From NCBI RefSeq assembly GCF_019599465.1, contig NZ_RKLR01000008.1, forward strand, positions 62,001 through 126,000: a stretch of DNA of 64,000 nt. Direction: 5' to 3'. Origin of the DNA: Haloarcula rubra (GTDB lineage Archaea > Halobacteriota > Halobacteria > Halobacteriales > Haloarculaceae). Positions 16,955 to 26,260 of this stretch are shown in pieces. Both the position numbers and the translations under genes were made by a program. The notes under the pieces are model-generated. The model was not told where the DNA came from and made no database searches. It worked only from the letters and a program-made list of their open reading frames with translations. Positions within the stretch are counted from its first letter, which is position 1. Each line of letters starts with the position of its first letter.

Positions 16955-18814
16955 ATGGGTATTCGAGAGGACCTGAGGAACGTCATGACCGGCATTGTCG
17001 AATTCTTCTTCGATGAGGTGGAGGAGATATTCGAGGATGCCGCCACTGAGTTTTCATCCGCAATTACTGAGCGGATGATTCGACAGCTGATCGTGGTTCC
17101 GAATCCGTATGAATCAGCCACTGCTGGCAACGTGTTCAACGGGGTATTCGATATCTCGCTGATACTGCTGCCGATTTTCTTCGCGGTTGCCCTCGTCGCA
17201 TGGCCGTTCGGGGAGAATAGGGAATTCAGCATCGTTGAGATGATAATCCGGCTGGTGATGGCGATTTTCTTCATCGGGATTTCCCAGCCGGCGTGGGGGT
17301 TCGCTATCGATGTGACCAATGCCGTGACGATTGGGATGCTGGACTACGACCCGACTGTCGGTGGGGCCTTCGGTTCCTACGAGTCGGCTGGGGATTTGGC
17401 ATCCACGCTAAGTATGGTCATCTCTCTGTTCACGGCGTTCCTGACGATGCTAGCTGTGATATTCACGATATTCTTCCTGCTACTCCGGTGGTTCATAGTG
17501 TATCTCGTGTTCATCGGAACCCCGTTCTTCGTGGCTCTCTGGTTCGTTGGACGAGGCCCGCTGGAAGCCGTTGGTAACGTCGGGGCGACCTATCTCAAGA
17601 TGGGCGTCTACGCGCTACTGTCGGGCCCTATTATCTCGCTGGTCATCCTCACGATGGCACTCATCGAAAACGGTGGATTCGTCGAGAGTGCCGACGGAAT
17701 AGCTGGAACTGCAGCAACTCTCGCTGCGGAGATAGCCCTGATTATGATCTTCCCGATAATACTGGTCGTAGTCGTCTGGAAACAGATATCCTGGGCGGGC
17801 AAACCACTCGGCGTCGGGGAAGCCGCGACAACTGCAACTTTGGCTGCCGCTGCAGCAGTCGGGACCGTCGCCACGGGTGGTGTCGGCGGCATTGTGGCGG
17901 GTGGTGGTGCAGCAGCCGGTGGCGCCGGCGCTGCTGGTGCTGGTGGTGCAGGAGGTGCCGCTGGGGCGTCCGGGGCTGGTGCTTCAGGCGCCAGCGCTGC
18001 CAGTACAGGTGCGTCTAGCTTAGGAAGTGGTGGTTCTGGACTGGCCAGTCGTATGGGGAGTGTAGCGCAGCGAGGAAGGAAATTCGCTACTGATCAGAGC
18101 CAGACGCTATCGAAAGTCGACGACAGCGTCAGCTCCGGGGTGAACAAAGTGAGCGAGACGGCATCTGGTGTTGCCGATAAAGCGAATCCAGTGAGTCAGT
18201 TCAACAAGTCGGTCGACAATAAGAGAAAGGATGCTAAGCAGGCATCACAAGCTAGTGAATTCGTTTCTGAAGCAATCACTTCCCGCGAACTTGATCTTGA
18301 GAGAGCATCTGAACTTGGAGTTATCTCTCAAAGCCCAGCAGAAGGAGCTAGTGCAACTGTGCACACAGATGCGGATTCGGGGGCTACAATGGCCTCCTAT
18401 CAAGATTCCAGCGGCAGGATGCAGACAGTGAATCTTTCGGAAGAACAAACTGCTGCAGCAGATCGGACACACAAAGAGCAGAAATCAATCAACCGGAGAG
18501 AGATGGCGCAAAAGGCAGGTGAGAAAACGTCCGCCGCTGGAAAAGTTGCAGCCGGTCGGAGTAAAAAAGGAGCAAAGATGGCAGGATTCACTATCCCAAA
18601 AAATGTCTCAAAAATAGGTGCTTCAGCCCTCGTTGGTGCAGCTGGTGGCAATCCTTATCTGGCCTATTCTGGGACCAAACGGTCTTCGGCAAATATGATG
18701 ATTCGGCCAAATACGACAGGGAACTCTCCAGGGCGGCCTACTGAAGAAACGACATTGGATGAATTCGGAAAGGCAGCGGCAGGCCAAGCCGGTGACTCTG
18801 GGGATATCAAATGA
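16955..18814 (+). CDS. VirB6/TrbL-like polytopic membrane protein
   Basis: 619 residues. Residues about 1-290 carry six or so membrane helices, among them ISLILLPIFFAVALVAWPFG and the pair around residues 150-200. A long Gly/Ala-rich segment (about 290-350) follows, then a disordered, Ser/Lys-rich tail. This is the pattern of VirB6/TrbL proteins, which form the inner-membrane part of the T4SS channel. It starts 2 nt after virB4. The last ~600 bp of the gene are AT-richer than the first part, with more Lys and Ile codons, so the tail may have a different origin or be under weaker constraint. Confidence 0.7.
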   Translation: MGIREDLRNVMTGIVEFFFDEVEEIFEDAATEFSSAITERMIRQLIVVPNPYESATAGNVFNGVFDISLILLPIFFAVALVAWPFGENREFSIVEMIIRLVMAIFFIGISQPAWGFAIDVTNAVTIGMLDYDPTVGGAFGSYESAGDLASTLSMVISLFTAFLTMLAVIFTIFFLLLRWFIVYLVFIGTPFFVALWFVGRGPLEAVGNVGATYLKMGVYALLSGPIISLVILTMALIENGGFVESADGIAGTAATLAAEIALIMIFPIILVVVVWKQISWAGKPLGVGEAATTATLAAAAAVGTVATGGVGGIVAGGGAAAGGAGAAGAGGAGGAAGASGAGASGASAASTGASSLGSGGSGLASRMGSVAQRGRKFATDQSQTLSKVDDSVSSGVNKVSETASGVADKANPVSQFNKSVDNKRKDAKQASQASEFVSEAITSRELDLERASELGVISQSPAEGASATVHTDADSGATMASYQDSSGRMQTVNLSEEQTAAADRTHKEQKSINRREMAQKAGEKTSAAGKVAAGRSKKGAKMAGFTIPKNVSKIGASALVGAAGGNPYLAYSGTKRSSANMMIRPNTTGNSPGRPTEETTLDEFGKAAAGQAGDSGDIK

Positions 18815-18929
18815 ATCAAAATGTCTCAAATAATCGGAGCCCCCACCGTTCTATTCAAATATTATTGAAGTGATAGAACAAACGAAGGAAGTATCGATGA
18901 TGACTCAGACGAAGACGAAATCAGTATAA

Positions 18930-20486
18930 ATGTCATACATACAGTGGTTGGGAGTCGCGCTGCTGCTCTTTGTAGTTGATCTTCTTTTGACTATCCCAAT
19001 GCACCTCTCCTATCGTTTGATCGACCGGTTCTGGCTAAAAGCAACTCTAAGCACAATCGTAGTGCTGATTGTAGCTGCTTATATTGGACTTCCTTTTGGT
19101 CAGGAATGGGAAACCATAGACAATAGCGTCGCGTTAAATGGAATTCTGATGTATGGACTGGTATATACGCTAATGTTCATACCTGCGTCTCTATGGAATG
19201 GAAGAGTCCACGGAGCCATTGGTACAGGCAGTGCCCTGTTGTTTCTGTTTAGCTTCGGGCTGACATTCGTCGAGGACTACGTAGGAGAGCAAGCTCTCAA
19301 TCAGGGATTCGTCGGTGAGTACGTTCAGCCAACTCTCTGGCTAACTATATTCTTTGTTGGAGTGCTCGTAGCCTGGTATCGCAACGATACGAAGCCTTTG
19401 AGCGCAAATTCTGACATACAAAGCGCCAAAACGATCCTATCAACTTCGGGCACTGAACCGAATGTCGACTCAACTGGTATGGAACCACCAGAAAAACCCT
19501 CCACTGATGCCCGAAAGAGCCCGCCCCAGCAAGTATCAATGACTCCGGCGCCAGTAGATTTAGATCAATTATCCTACGATTGGCGATACTCTCAAACCAC
19601 GTTTGTGGATATCGGCGGGTACTACGAGGTGAAAGAAGCGCTAAATCAGCGTGTTCTAAAGCCACTGAGGACCACACTCGAAGGCGATGATCGGTACGAG
19701 CGGTTCGGAATCCAGCCGTCTCGAGGGATCATGTTCTACGGGCCGCCAGGAACAGGGAAAACGATGTTCGCTCGGGCACTCGCCGGCGAACTCGGGATTC
19801 CCTTCGTAGAGCTGTCACCGGGAGATGTCACTAGCAGATGGGTCAATGCCAGTACTGAACAGATCCAGATCCTGTTTCAAGAAGCGCAAGCGCTGGGCCC
19901 CTGCGTGATATTTATCGATGAAGCGGAGCATCTCTTCGGTGCACGTACTCTCGGTGACGGGACGATTCATGCAGAGGATCGCAAAGTGACCTCGGAGTTC
20001 CTCGTCCAACTTACGAAGGAGAATCGTGAGGCTATCGTCGTCTCAGCCACGAATCGCCCTGCTGATATCGACTCAGCAATACTCCGTCCGGGTCGACTAT
20101 CGGCCCACTTTGAGGTCGGCCTCCCCGACGAAGAGGCACGTCATGCCATACTGAACGTGCATCTCGCTGCTGTCCCATCGGAACTCTCCGGTGAAGACCT
20201 GGCCGAACTCGCAAGCCACACTGCAGGACTCACCGGAGCGGAATTGAAAGACATCGTCGAAGATGCGCGGAGAAATGCAGCTGAACGCGATGCAGAGTCG
20301 GTTGAGCGAGAGGACTTTCCACCGAATGAGGAATTAGAGGGGCTCTCCGAGATGAGGAATCACGACATCGAGGAGCTACCCCGTGTTGACGGAAACGATC
20401 CGATTGGGACTAGTACGCCAGACACCACTGATATCGATGCGGCTGACTTCGAGGACCCCGGACAAGGCACGCGCGGGTATCATTGA
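18930..20486 (+). CDS. Membrane-anchored AAA+ ATPase
   Basis: 518 residues. The N-terminus has four to five membrane helices (about 1-150), then a linker, then a classic AAA+ module: Walker A MFYGPPGTGKTMFARAL near residue 270, Walker B CVIFIDEAEHLFGA near 328, and the second region of homology SATNRPADIDSAILRPGRL. A lid domain and an acidic tail follow. The ATPase resembles FtsH/Cdc48-type AAA modules, but no HExxH protease motif is present, so it is not FtsH. It lies on the same strand as the T4SS operon, 115 bp downstream. It could remodel or extract membrane proteins of the apparatus. The family is clear; the role is inferred from context. Confidence 0.75.
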   Translation: MSYIQWLGVALLLFVVDLLLTIPMHLSYRLIDRFWLKATLSTIVVLIVAAYIGLPFGQEWETIDNSVALNGILMYGLVYTLMFIPASLWNGRVHGAIGTGSALLFLFSFGLTFVEDYVGEQALNQGFVGEYVQPTLWLTIFFVGVLVAWYRNDTKPLSANSDIQSAKTILSTSGTEPNVDSTGMEPPEKPSTDARKSPPQQVSMTPAPVDLDQLSYDWRYSQTTFVDIGGYYEVKEALNQRVLKPLRTTLEGDDRYERFGIQPSRGIMFYGPPGTGKTMFARALAGELGIPFVELSPGDVTSRWVNASTEQIQILFQEAQALGPCVIFIDEAEHLFGARTLGDGTIHAEDRKVTSEFLVQLTKENREAIVVSATNRPADIDSAILRPGRLSAHFEVGLPDEEARHAILNVHLAAVPSELSGEDLAELASHTAGLTGAELKDIVEDARRNAAERDAESVEREDFPPNEELEGLSEMRNHDIEELPRVDGNDPIGTSTPDTTDIDAADFEDPGQGTRGYH

Positions 20487-20829
20487 TATGGCGATTCGTA
20501 CGGTGATACTGAGAGATTGGATATCGCACCCCAGTGTGTTTCTCAGCCTATCCTTCTGAATCGGCTGTTAGAACAAGACTGCAAATCGGCCCCTGCCACC
20601 CAACTCTTATTGCATGAAATAGTAAAGTAATTTATTTTACTAACATGAATTTCTGGGTAAAGGATTGTTAAATGGTTTGAGATGACATGTTGAAATGGGC
20701 ACACTCCCACATCATTTAATCACCCCGCGGCCCGGTATGTCCACTCAATTGTCAGAGGCAACCCTGTGATCCCTTCTTGTCCCAAGGGGGCCATCCTTCG
20801 TCTATACTGTTCAGCTCAGAGTAGCCGGG
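20487..20829. other. AT-rich gap at a module boundary
   Basis: 343 bp between the AAA+ gene and an AT-rich three-gene cassette. 20618-20680 is notably A/T-rich (TTTATTTTACTAAC). I see no gene or longer repeat here. The composition change suggests an insertion boundary near 20.6 kb. Confidence 0.4.
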
Positions 20830-22209
20830 ATGATAGATCCATACAGAAAGAATAAAATAAATCAATCTAATTGTAGTGACGGAATGGATATTGAAGCAAC
20901 TTTGTTAGTGCATTCGAATTTTTTCCGCTCAACAGAATCTAACAGAATAAAACAGACTCTCTCTAAGCACTCTGATAATCATCTCAAACTCAATGAGCAG
21001 ATCTTCTCTGTCAACGAATGGAAATTACAGTGCAATGCGGATATGTATGGTCCAATGGAGCAAGAAGCAGACTCAGAGTATTTCGATGAGATCTACGCTT
21101 TTTTCGTAGAAACTTCTGATATTGAATCAATCGCCCAGGTACTGACAGTTGGAACAGTTAATAAGGAAATAATTGAGAAGCTTAGCAGACAGACAGCTAT
21201 TGAAGCTCGGTCAACCCGAACAAAAATACGTGAGACACTAGAACAGATTACAGATACATATCCAAACGGGCTCGTTACTGAGAGCGGACCATATCCAGGA
21301 ATCTTTATGTTACATACTGATAGTAACTTAATTTCTTCTGTAGACTCAGTAGAGTCATTTCGCTCGTCAATTGCTAATCTTGATGTGTATGGAATTGATC
21401 CATATGAGTCTCTAACAGTCGTGGATGATCGTCTAATCATTTCGAACGATTGGGAAAGTAACCGCGAGTCACCACTTCCCACACTTTCTGAGATGAAAAA
21501 CTCACTCTATCCCCTTACAGATTCAGATGATTGGGTTTCATGGTTTCAACTAACCTTTCGTCAGCTGAAGATTCTCACACAACCCTTACTGATTGACCAT
21601 TGGCTACACTCTCGCTCTGCGGCTATTCGTGCCATTGATGACGAATCACATGGGTTCACTGTGCCGGAGACTGATGAAACTGAAGAACCAGCTGATGTTC
21701 GGGAAACCGAAGCAGACCTTGAGTCACTCCGTGATGATTGGGTCCAAGAGTACACGACAACTACAGATGATATTGCCCAAATGAAACAACTTCTTCAGGA
21801 CTATGTCCAGGGTGAGAGCACCCCTCCAATTGAGAAGTCTATTCCATCAGATACTGATGGGTACCTAACCAACTGGACTACCCACCTGGAAGACCAAATA
21901 ACGAATCTTGAAGGCTCACTCGAGCGAATACAGACAAAACTTGATATGATTGCTGGTGTAATCCGCGATCGGTTGCAATCAACTGCAACACGATCTAATC
22001 TTTCACTCCAGACTTCTGTCGAACGATTAACGTGGTTCCTCCTCGGATTAGGTTTACTCCAATTTATCGTTTCGATTAGAGATACTGGTTTAATCAGCTT
22101 TCTAATTGACTATTTAATGTCTACACTTGATTATATTCCTATGACCGAACTTATTGTACTGCTGGGTGCTTTTTTGTTTGTGGGTTATTTTTTCGGACAC
22201 ACAAAATAG
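20830..22209 (+). CDS. Unrecognised protein with two C-terminal membrane helices
   Basis: 459 residues, AT-rich codons. The soluble N-terminal part (about 1-280) has no motif that I recognise. A Glu/Thr-rich helical, possibly coiled-coil stretch follows (ADLESLRDDWVQEY, and LTNWTTHLEDQITNLEGSLE near 340-360). Two membrane helices end the protein (LTWFLLGLGLLQFIVSI and MTELIVLLGAFLFVGYFFGH). The layout of cytoplasmic sensor, coil and C-terminal membrane anchor occurs in some anti-phage effectors, but also elsewhere. The next two genes follow on the same strand. No function is assigned. Confidence 0.55.
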   Translation: MIDPYRKNKINQSNCSDGMDIEATLLVHSNFFRSTESNRIKQTLSKHSDNHLKLNEQIFSVNEWKLQCNADMYGPMEQEADSEYFDEIYAFFVETSDIESIAQVLTVGTVNKEIIEKLSRQTAIEARSTRTKIRETLEQITDTYPNGLVTESGPYPGIFMLHTDSNLISSVDSVESFRSSIANLDVYGIDPYESLTVVDDRLIISNDWESNRESPLPTLSEMKNSLYPLTDSDDWVSWFQLTFRQLKILTQPLLIDHWLHSRSAAIRAIDDESHGFTVPETDETEEPADVRETEADLESLRDDWVQEYTTTTDDIAQMKQLLQDYVQGESTPPIEKSIPSDTDGYLTNWTTHLEDQITNLEGSLERIQTKLDMIAGVIRDRLQSTATRSNLSLQTSVERLTWFLLGLGLLQFIVSIRDTGLISFLIDYLMSTLDYIPMTELIVLLGAFLFVGYFFGHTK

Positions 22210-22281
22210 TGCTCTCATGGTATTTTCCGTAACACTCTTCGGCTAGGGAAATAGTTGAATAGTAACTTGCAGTACTAAACA

Positions 22282-23388
22282 ATGCATGGATTCCAAGATG
22301 GGGCGGCAATTGAGTACGGAGACGTTTCGTGGAGTGGATTTAAGGGATTAATCGATTCTGAAATAAACAATAATACCTACTCCAAGGCCCGGTGTAAAAC
22401 GGTCTTTTGTCACAAGCCTCCTCATGAAGTACTACCGCGCATCACCGATCGTCAAGAGTCTGCTATTGTGGAAGTAACCGAAGAGGAGGACTTCTATAGC
22501 GTTTCGGTCAGTCGGACGATTGAGAGAAGCGATATAGATGGTGGTGAGCGCCAAGTTGAAGGAACATTTGCACTTTATCAGCATGGTGGGTCCCAAATCT
22601 GGACCGCATTAACTGGCTACGACCCAGACTTCTTCAAGCGAGGTTTCAAATGGGTTTTCAAACGTTCTGAGCCACATATCTCGAATTTATACGCGGATTC
22701 GGAGGAACTTCGAGATATCTTAAAACGCGTGGAAAGAGAACTCTCTGTAGACATCACTGTTGACAAGACTGTTGTTTATTCGCGCGATGAGGGACAAATC
22801 AGTTTCCAGACGCGGCCCTATAAGCAAGTATTCACGGATAATAAATTGACTAATGGATACGTTGATAAGCTCAATTTTACAGCTACACGTAACGGTGAAT
22901 TGTTCTTTGATGGTTTCATTAGCCGAGAAGGAGTAACCAAATTGAATGCTGGAGAGCCTGACCTTTTTTATAAGTATCTTGTTGGTTCGCTAGTTAATGT
23001 AGTCTCAGATAAGCTAGAGGTGCTAGTAGATACAAGCCGTGAGGAGGGCGGTCAAATTACTGAAATTGAAGTTGAATTTGACGAAGATGTACTTCGATCA
23101 CCGGCAGACAATAGAGAATTAATTGATGCTCTTGATGATTTAACAAAAACGACGATGGCTGTCTTCCACGATAACCCCTATGCCCACTTGTCACTGGTGG
23201 ATTTTGTAGACGGATCGAACCATGATATCTATGTTACAGGTAGTAACACAGTATCGATTGTCCCTGGATACAAAGGGTCAGTCAACTCGCTTATTCGAGT
23301 TGCCGACCAGCTTTCAAAAGAATTCCAAGAGGGGGTAATGCATGTCCGTGAAGAACCAAACTACGATTTAACTGACTTTGTTGCATAA
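22282..23388 (+). CDS. Unrecognised 368-aa protein
   Basis: A soluble mixed alpha/beta protein without membrane helices. It begins 72 bp after the 20830 gene and ends 2 bp before the 23391 gene (stop TAA, spacer TT, next ATG), which points to co-expression with the latter. Aromatic-rich motifs (GYDPDFFKRGFKWVFKRSEP, DLFYKYLVGSLVNVVSDKLE) stand out, but I know no family with them. AT-rich codon use matches its two neighbours and differs from the genes on either side of the cassette. Confidence 0.55.
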   Translation: MHGFQDGAAIEYGDVSWSGFKGLIDSEINNNTYSKARCKTVFCHKPPHEVLPRITDRQESAIVEVTEEEDFYSVSVSRTIERSDIDGGERQVEGTFALYQHGGSQIWTALTGYDPDFFKRGFKWVFKRSEPHISNLYADSEELRDILKRVERELSVDITVDKTVVYSRDEGQISFQTRPYKQVFTDNKLTNGYVDKLNFTATRNGELFFDGFISREGVTKLNAGEPDLFYKYLVGSLVNVVSDKLEVLVDTSREEGGQITEIEVEFDEDVLRSPADNRELIDALDDLTKTTMAVFHDNPYAHLSLVDFVDGSNHDIYVTGSNTVSIVPGYKGSVNSLIRVADQLSKEFQEGVMHVREEPNYDLTDFVA

Positions 23389-23390
23389 TT

Positions 23391-24473
23391 ATGAGTGATT
23401 CTGATATGCCGTGTGTCCCAGGACGGCATCACCAATTCAAGACCTACAATGATACGGTTGACGTGATTAGTGGCTGGGAGACTGTTTTCGGAGTATATGA
23501 CGAGTATTTTCCCCAGTATCACTTTGACCGGTTTCCGGATAATGTCGGATCAGGCATTGAGTATGTCCCCGATTTTTCGGTCTATTTTAACTCGAAGTAC
23601 GGTGTTATCGCAAAGATTCTCCCACAACCTAAATCATATAGCCCTGAAAAAATTGCTACAAAACTGCTAGAGATGTGTAGTGGAGTTGAGGATAGTTATG
23701 CAATTGAAGGATCTGATGGTACAGTTCAGGAACCAGAAATGACTGATATCGTCGCTTTTGTTCCAAATGATTACTCCTCGCAGTTCGGCGATTTATTAGC
23801 TAAAAGATTTGATGATGGATATTCGTTGGAACCAAATCTGATCTTAATCCGGTATGGCATGGATGATCAGCGAGCCAACTATGTGTTTCAGAGAGAAACC
23901 AGACTGGACCAAGAGTTCCGTGAGGATCACCTCCCTGACGAACAATCGCTCAGCAATACAATTGGCCCGGATGGAGGATATCAGGCTTATCAATTGGGGA
24001 CCAAAGAATTCCTCAGAGCGAAAACTCACAAACCAATTTATAATGTCGAGCCGCCTGAGTCGTATCTGGCATCGTACCTCTGGATGAAAGTCTTCCCCAC
24101 TGAACTTTCAGATAGGGATTTTCAGGCTTGGCGAGAAGGAAATATTGTAAGTAATGAGGAAATCACTGTCCGCCCACCATCTCTTCAACAGACACTAAAT
24201 ACTCAGCGAATAGAGGATGGAGACGTTGCTATTGAGTGGATTGAAAACTGCCTCCAATTTTTGAGTACGGCTAGGCACGCGGATGAAGCCAATGGGCGAT
24301 ATGATATTAAATATACTGGACTTGTCAAAGATATAGATATTTCTGGGGAAGATAGTTCGTCGGCAAAACACGAGCGTCGACGGGAACTCGCAATTACCCT
24401 AATCAGGCGGTACTGTAAGTATGGAGGAATGATTGAAAATGATAACCAGACATCTCTTGTGCAGTTTGAGTAA
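23391..24473 (+). CDS. Unrecognised 360-aa protein, possibly nuclease-like
   Basis: The third gene of the AT-rich cassette, closely following 22282. The N-terminal third contains YVPDFSVYFNSKYGVIAKIL. This has the Pro-Asp ... hydrophobic strand shape of PD-(D/E)xK nucleases, but the Glu-x-Lys core is not clear, so the link is weak. 'YLASYLWMKVFP' and a C-terminal region with HERRRELAITLIRRY suggest a helical end. Its tight spacing to the upstream gene suggests the two products act together. No function is assigned. Confidence 0.5.
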   Translation: MSDSDMPCVPGRHHQFKTYNDTVDVISGWETVFGVYDEYFPQYHFDRFPDNVGSGIEYVPDFSVYFNSKYGVIAKILPQPKSYSPEKIATKLLEMCSGVEDSYAIEGSDGTVQEPEMTDIVAFVPNDYSSQFGDLLAKRFDDGYSLEPNLILIRYGMDDQRANYVFQRETRLDQEFREDHLPDEQSLSNTIGPDGGYQAYQLGTKEFLRAKTHKPIYNVEPPESYLASYLWMKVFPTELSDRDFQAWREGNIVSNEEITVRPPSLQQTLNTQRIEDGDVAIEWIENCLQFLSTARHADEANGRYDIKYTGLVKDIDISGEDSSSAKHERRRELAITLIRRYCKYGGMIENDNQTSLVQFE

Positions 24474-24716
24474 GTTGTCTATTGAGTGACTGTATTGACC
24501 GATACACAGTCCCAATCTAATTGGAAGATTGCTGACCGAAATGCGCTCTGGATTCAGCACGGTCTCAAAAAGCTATCTGCTGCTAAGGATTTCAACAGGG
24601 CCAAGATTATCACGAAATCGTGTCTATTTCGATATACGGTTGGGTACCGGCCGGACGGGCCGGCATGAACGTCGCAGTCCGGAACGTCTAGTTCGTAATC
24701 CCAACGGTGATCCTAC

Positions 24717-25250
24717 ATGAAACTGGAAGACACACGAATCGCGATGTTGGTCGGACCCGGATTCGAAGACCTGGAGTTCTGGGCCGTCTACATGCGTATG
24801 GAAGAGGAAGGGGCACAGATTGACGTCGTCGGTACGGAAGCCGGCGTAGAGTACACAGGCAAGAGCGGCGGACTCACCGCCGAGACCGAGGTCGCGGCTG
24901 AGGAGGTCGACCCGGCGGCGTTTGACGCGGTCCTCGTGCCCGGTGGCTGGACGCCCGACAAGATTCGCCGCGACCAGTCGGTGCTCGACCTCGTCCGGGA
25001 CGTCTACGAGGACGGCAACATCGTCGGGATGATCTGTCACGCCGGACTGGTCGGCATTTCCGCCGGCATCGTCGAGGGCTCGGACGCGACGGGGTCACTG
25101 GGCATCAAGGACGACCTCGTAAACGCCGGCGCGACCTGGGTCGACGAACCGGCATTCCGCGATGGCAACATCGTCTGGGGGCGCGTCGTCGCGGACATTC
25201 CCGATTACTGCCGCGTTTTGGTGGACACACTGGCCGAGCACCCCGCGTAA
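24717..25250 (+). CDS. pfpI: DJ-1/PfpI-family protein
   Basis: 177 residues, the normal size for this family. VLVPGGWTPDKIR precedes the nucleophile-elbow Cys in VGMICHAG (about residue 104), with the following His as in PfpI/YhbO proteins. An early Glu (GPGFEDLEFW, about residue 17-20) supplies the usual acid. The family includes deglycases, proteases and stress proteins; which activity applies here cannot be read from the sequence. It is GC-rich, unlike the cassette just upstream, and stands alone. A 6-bp stem (CCGGCC...GGCCGG) with a 5-nt loop lies about 50 bp upstream. Confidence 0.85.
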   Translation: MKLEDTRIAMLVGPGFEDLEFWAVYMRMEEEGAQIDVVGTEAGVEYTGKSGGLTAETEVAAEEVDPAAFDAVLVPGGWTPDKIRRDQSVLDLVRDVYEDGNIVGMICHAGLVGISAGIVEGSDATGSLGIKDDLVNAGATWVDEPAFRDGNIVWGRVVADIPDYCRVLVDTLAEHPA

Positions 25251-25813
25251 GAAATCGTCTCAGTTTCCGGTGGCAGGGGATGCGCCCGTAAGCGCGTCTG
25301 TGTAACAGCGCAGGTGCCCCTTTGCTTCCGATGGCTCAATACGACGAGCCGGGTTGGCTAATTTTTATTACACCGCCTTAGGTACGGTCTCAGTGGGACA
25401 CGGATCTGAGGTCAAAACCCCTGATAGCTCCCGACCTCAAATCCGAATCCCGTGTGTCTTTGGCTGGACGTTGGTTACGTTCAGCCAGTCGTCGACGTCG
25501 CCAGCAATTGGAATAGAAGAAACTCACCACAAAACGTATATCTGGGGTAGAGAATCTTTCCCGTGTGGGCGACGGTCTCCGCGAGTTTCACACCTCCAGT
25601 TTCCAGTTGCCGGGACCTCGCCCAACTGCATCTCGCCGGGTGTTGCCCACGCCCGGTTTTCTGCAACTCGTTTCGGGAGGTGACACTGGTGTTACGGGAG
25701 AATTTATGTCGTCCGCATATAATGTACAGAGGCCGATTGGATAACGGCTGTCAGAGGCACCGGTAGATGGTCTACACACCAGCTACCGTTTCGAAACTCA
25801 GACTGAAAGCTGC
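25251..25813. other. Gap with a 13-bp inverted repeat
   Basis: A 563-bp stretch between pfpI and a minus-strand gene. Reading frames on both strands lack any recognisable domain and have unbalanced composition. The clearest structure is an imperfect inverted repeat at 25401-25413 and 25433-25445 (CGGATCTGAGGTC / GACCTCAAATCCG, 12 of 13 positions) with a 19-nt loop. It could be a decayed terminal repeat or an RNA hairpin. Confidence 0.4.
25401..25445. repeat. Imperfect 13-bp inverted repeat
   Basis: The arms are 25401-25413 and 25433-25445, with one mismatch and a 19-nt loop. It lies in a gene-free stretch and has no T-run after it, so a terminator is unlikely. Either a remnant of a mobile-element end or a regulatory hairpin is possible. 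Confidence 0.35.
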
Positions 25814-26260
25814 TCAATTCTCCCAGAGTGTTTGGATACGCCCCTCGATAGCATCAAGAACCGTAGAGTAGACATCCAGCGGATGGCGTGATGACAGTGA
25901 CAAGTCGATGGCTTCCACTGCGGTTGGTGGTTGGTGGAAGTGCACTCGTGCGTTGTGTGGATTTGGATGGCGGTCCCAGCGACACTCCCATCGATTATCA
26001 TCCTCGTGTGTTTCGACGTAGTGAAACGAGAAATCTCCCGTCGTAAACCAGCGAATATCGAGTCGAGCCGCTATGACGCCTTCAGGATACTGTCCCGCGT
26101 CGACTAAGGCGTGAAGCAGGCGAGGCTCGTAGCTGTCTGGATCGAATTTCGTCTCGGCAATGAGTGCCTCAGTTCGAAGGTGCCGGGCCAGGAGTTGCAG
26201 CGTCTGTCGGTCGGGTGGACCGGGAGAACCTGAATTCGGTGTGGTTGGGTCTGGCCCCAT
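25814..26260 (-). CDS. Partner protein of the adjacent winged-helix regulator
   Basis: 148 residues, no membrane helix. The N-terminus is Pro-rich, followed by helices (LLARHLRTEALIAETKFDPD) and a beta-rich Trp/His segment (DNRWECRWDRHPNPHNARV). The ATG at 26258-26260 abuts the stop of the upstream winged-helix gene, so they are cotranslated. As I recall, similar two-gene sets are common on haloarchaeal replicons, with the second gene always after the regulator. It could be a regulator partner or the effector of a toxin-antitoxin-like pair; nothing visible decides this. Confidence 0.6.
   Translation of the reverse strand: MGPDPTTPNSGSPGPPDRQTLQLLARHLRTEALIAETKFDPDSYEPRLLHALVDAGQYPEGVIAARLDIRWFTTGDFSFHYVETHEDDNRWECRWDRHPNPHNARVHFHQPPTAVEAIDLSLSSRHPLDVYSTVLDAIEGRIQTLWEN

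Noticed and set aside
18815-18929. Short frames between the VirB6-like and AAA+ genes
   Set aside because: Only 10-20 codons long with no conserved features; treated as noncoding.
24648-24664. GC-rich 6-bp stem (CCGGCC...GGCCGG) before pfpI as a terminator
   Set aside because: No T-run follows, and the stem is short for a terminator, so only its presence is noted.
25354-25683. A 109-residue plus-strand frame in the gap after pfpI
   Set aside because: Ser/Thr/Pro/Arg-rich without secondary structure pattern or start signal; it crosses the inverted repeat at 25401-25445.
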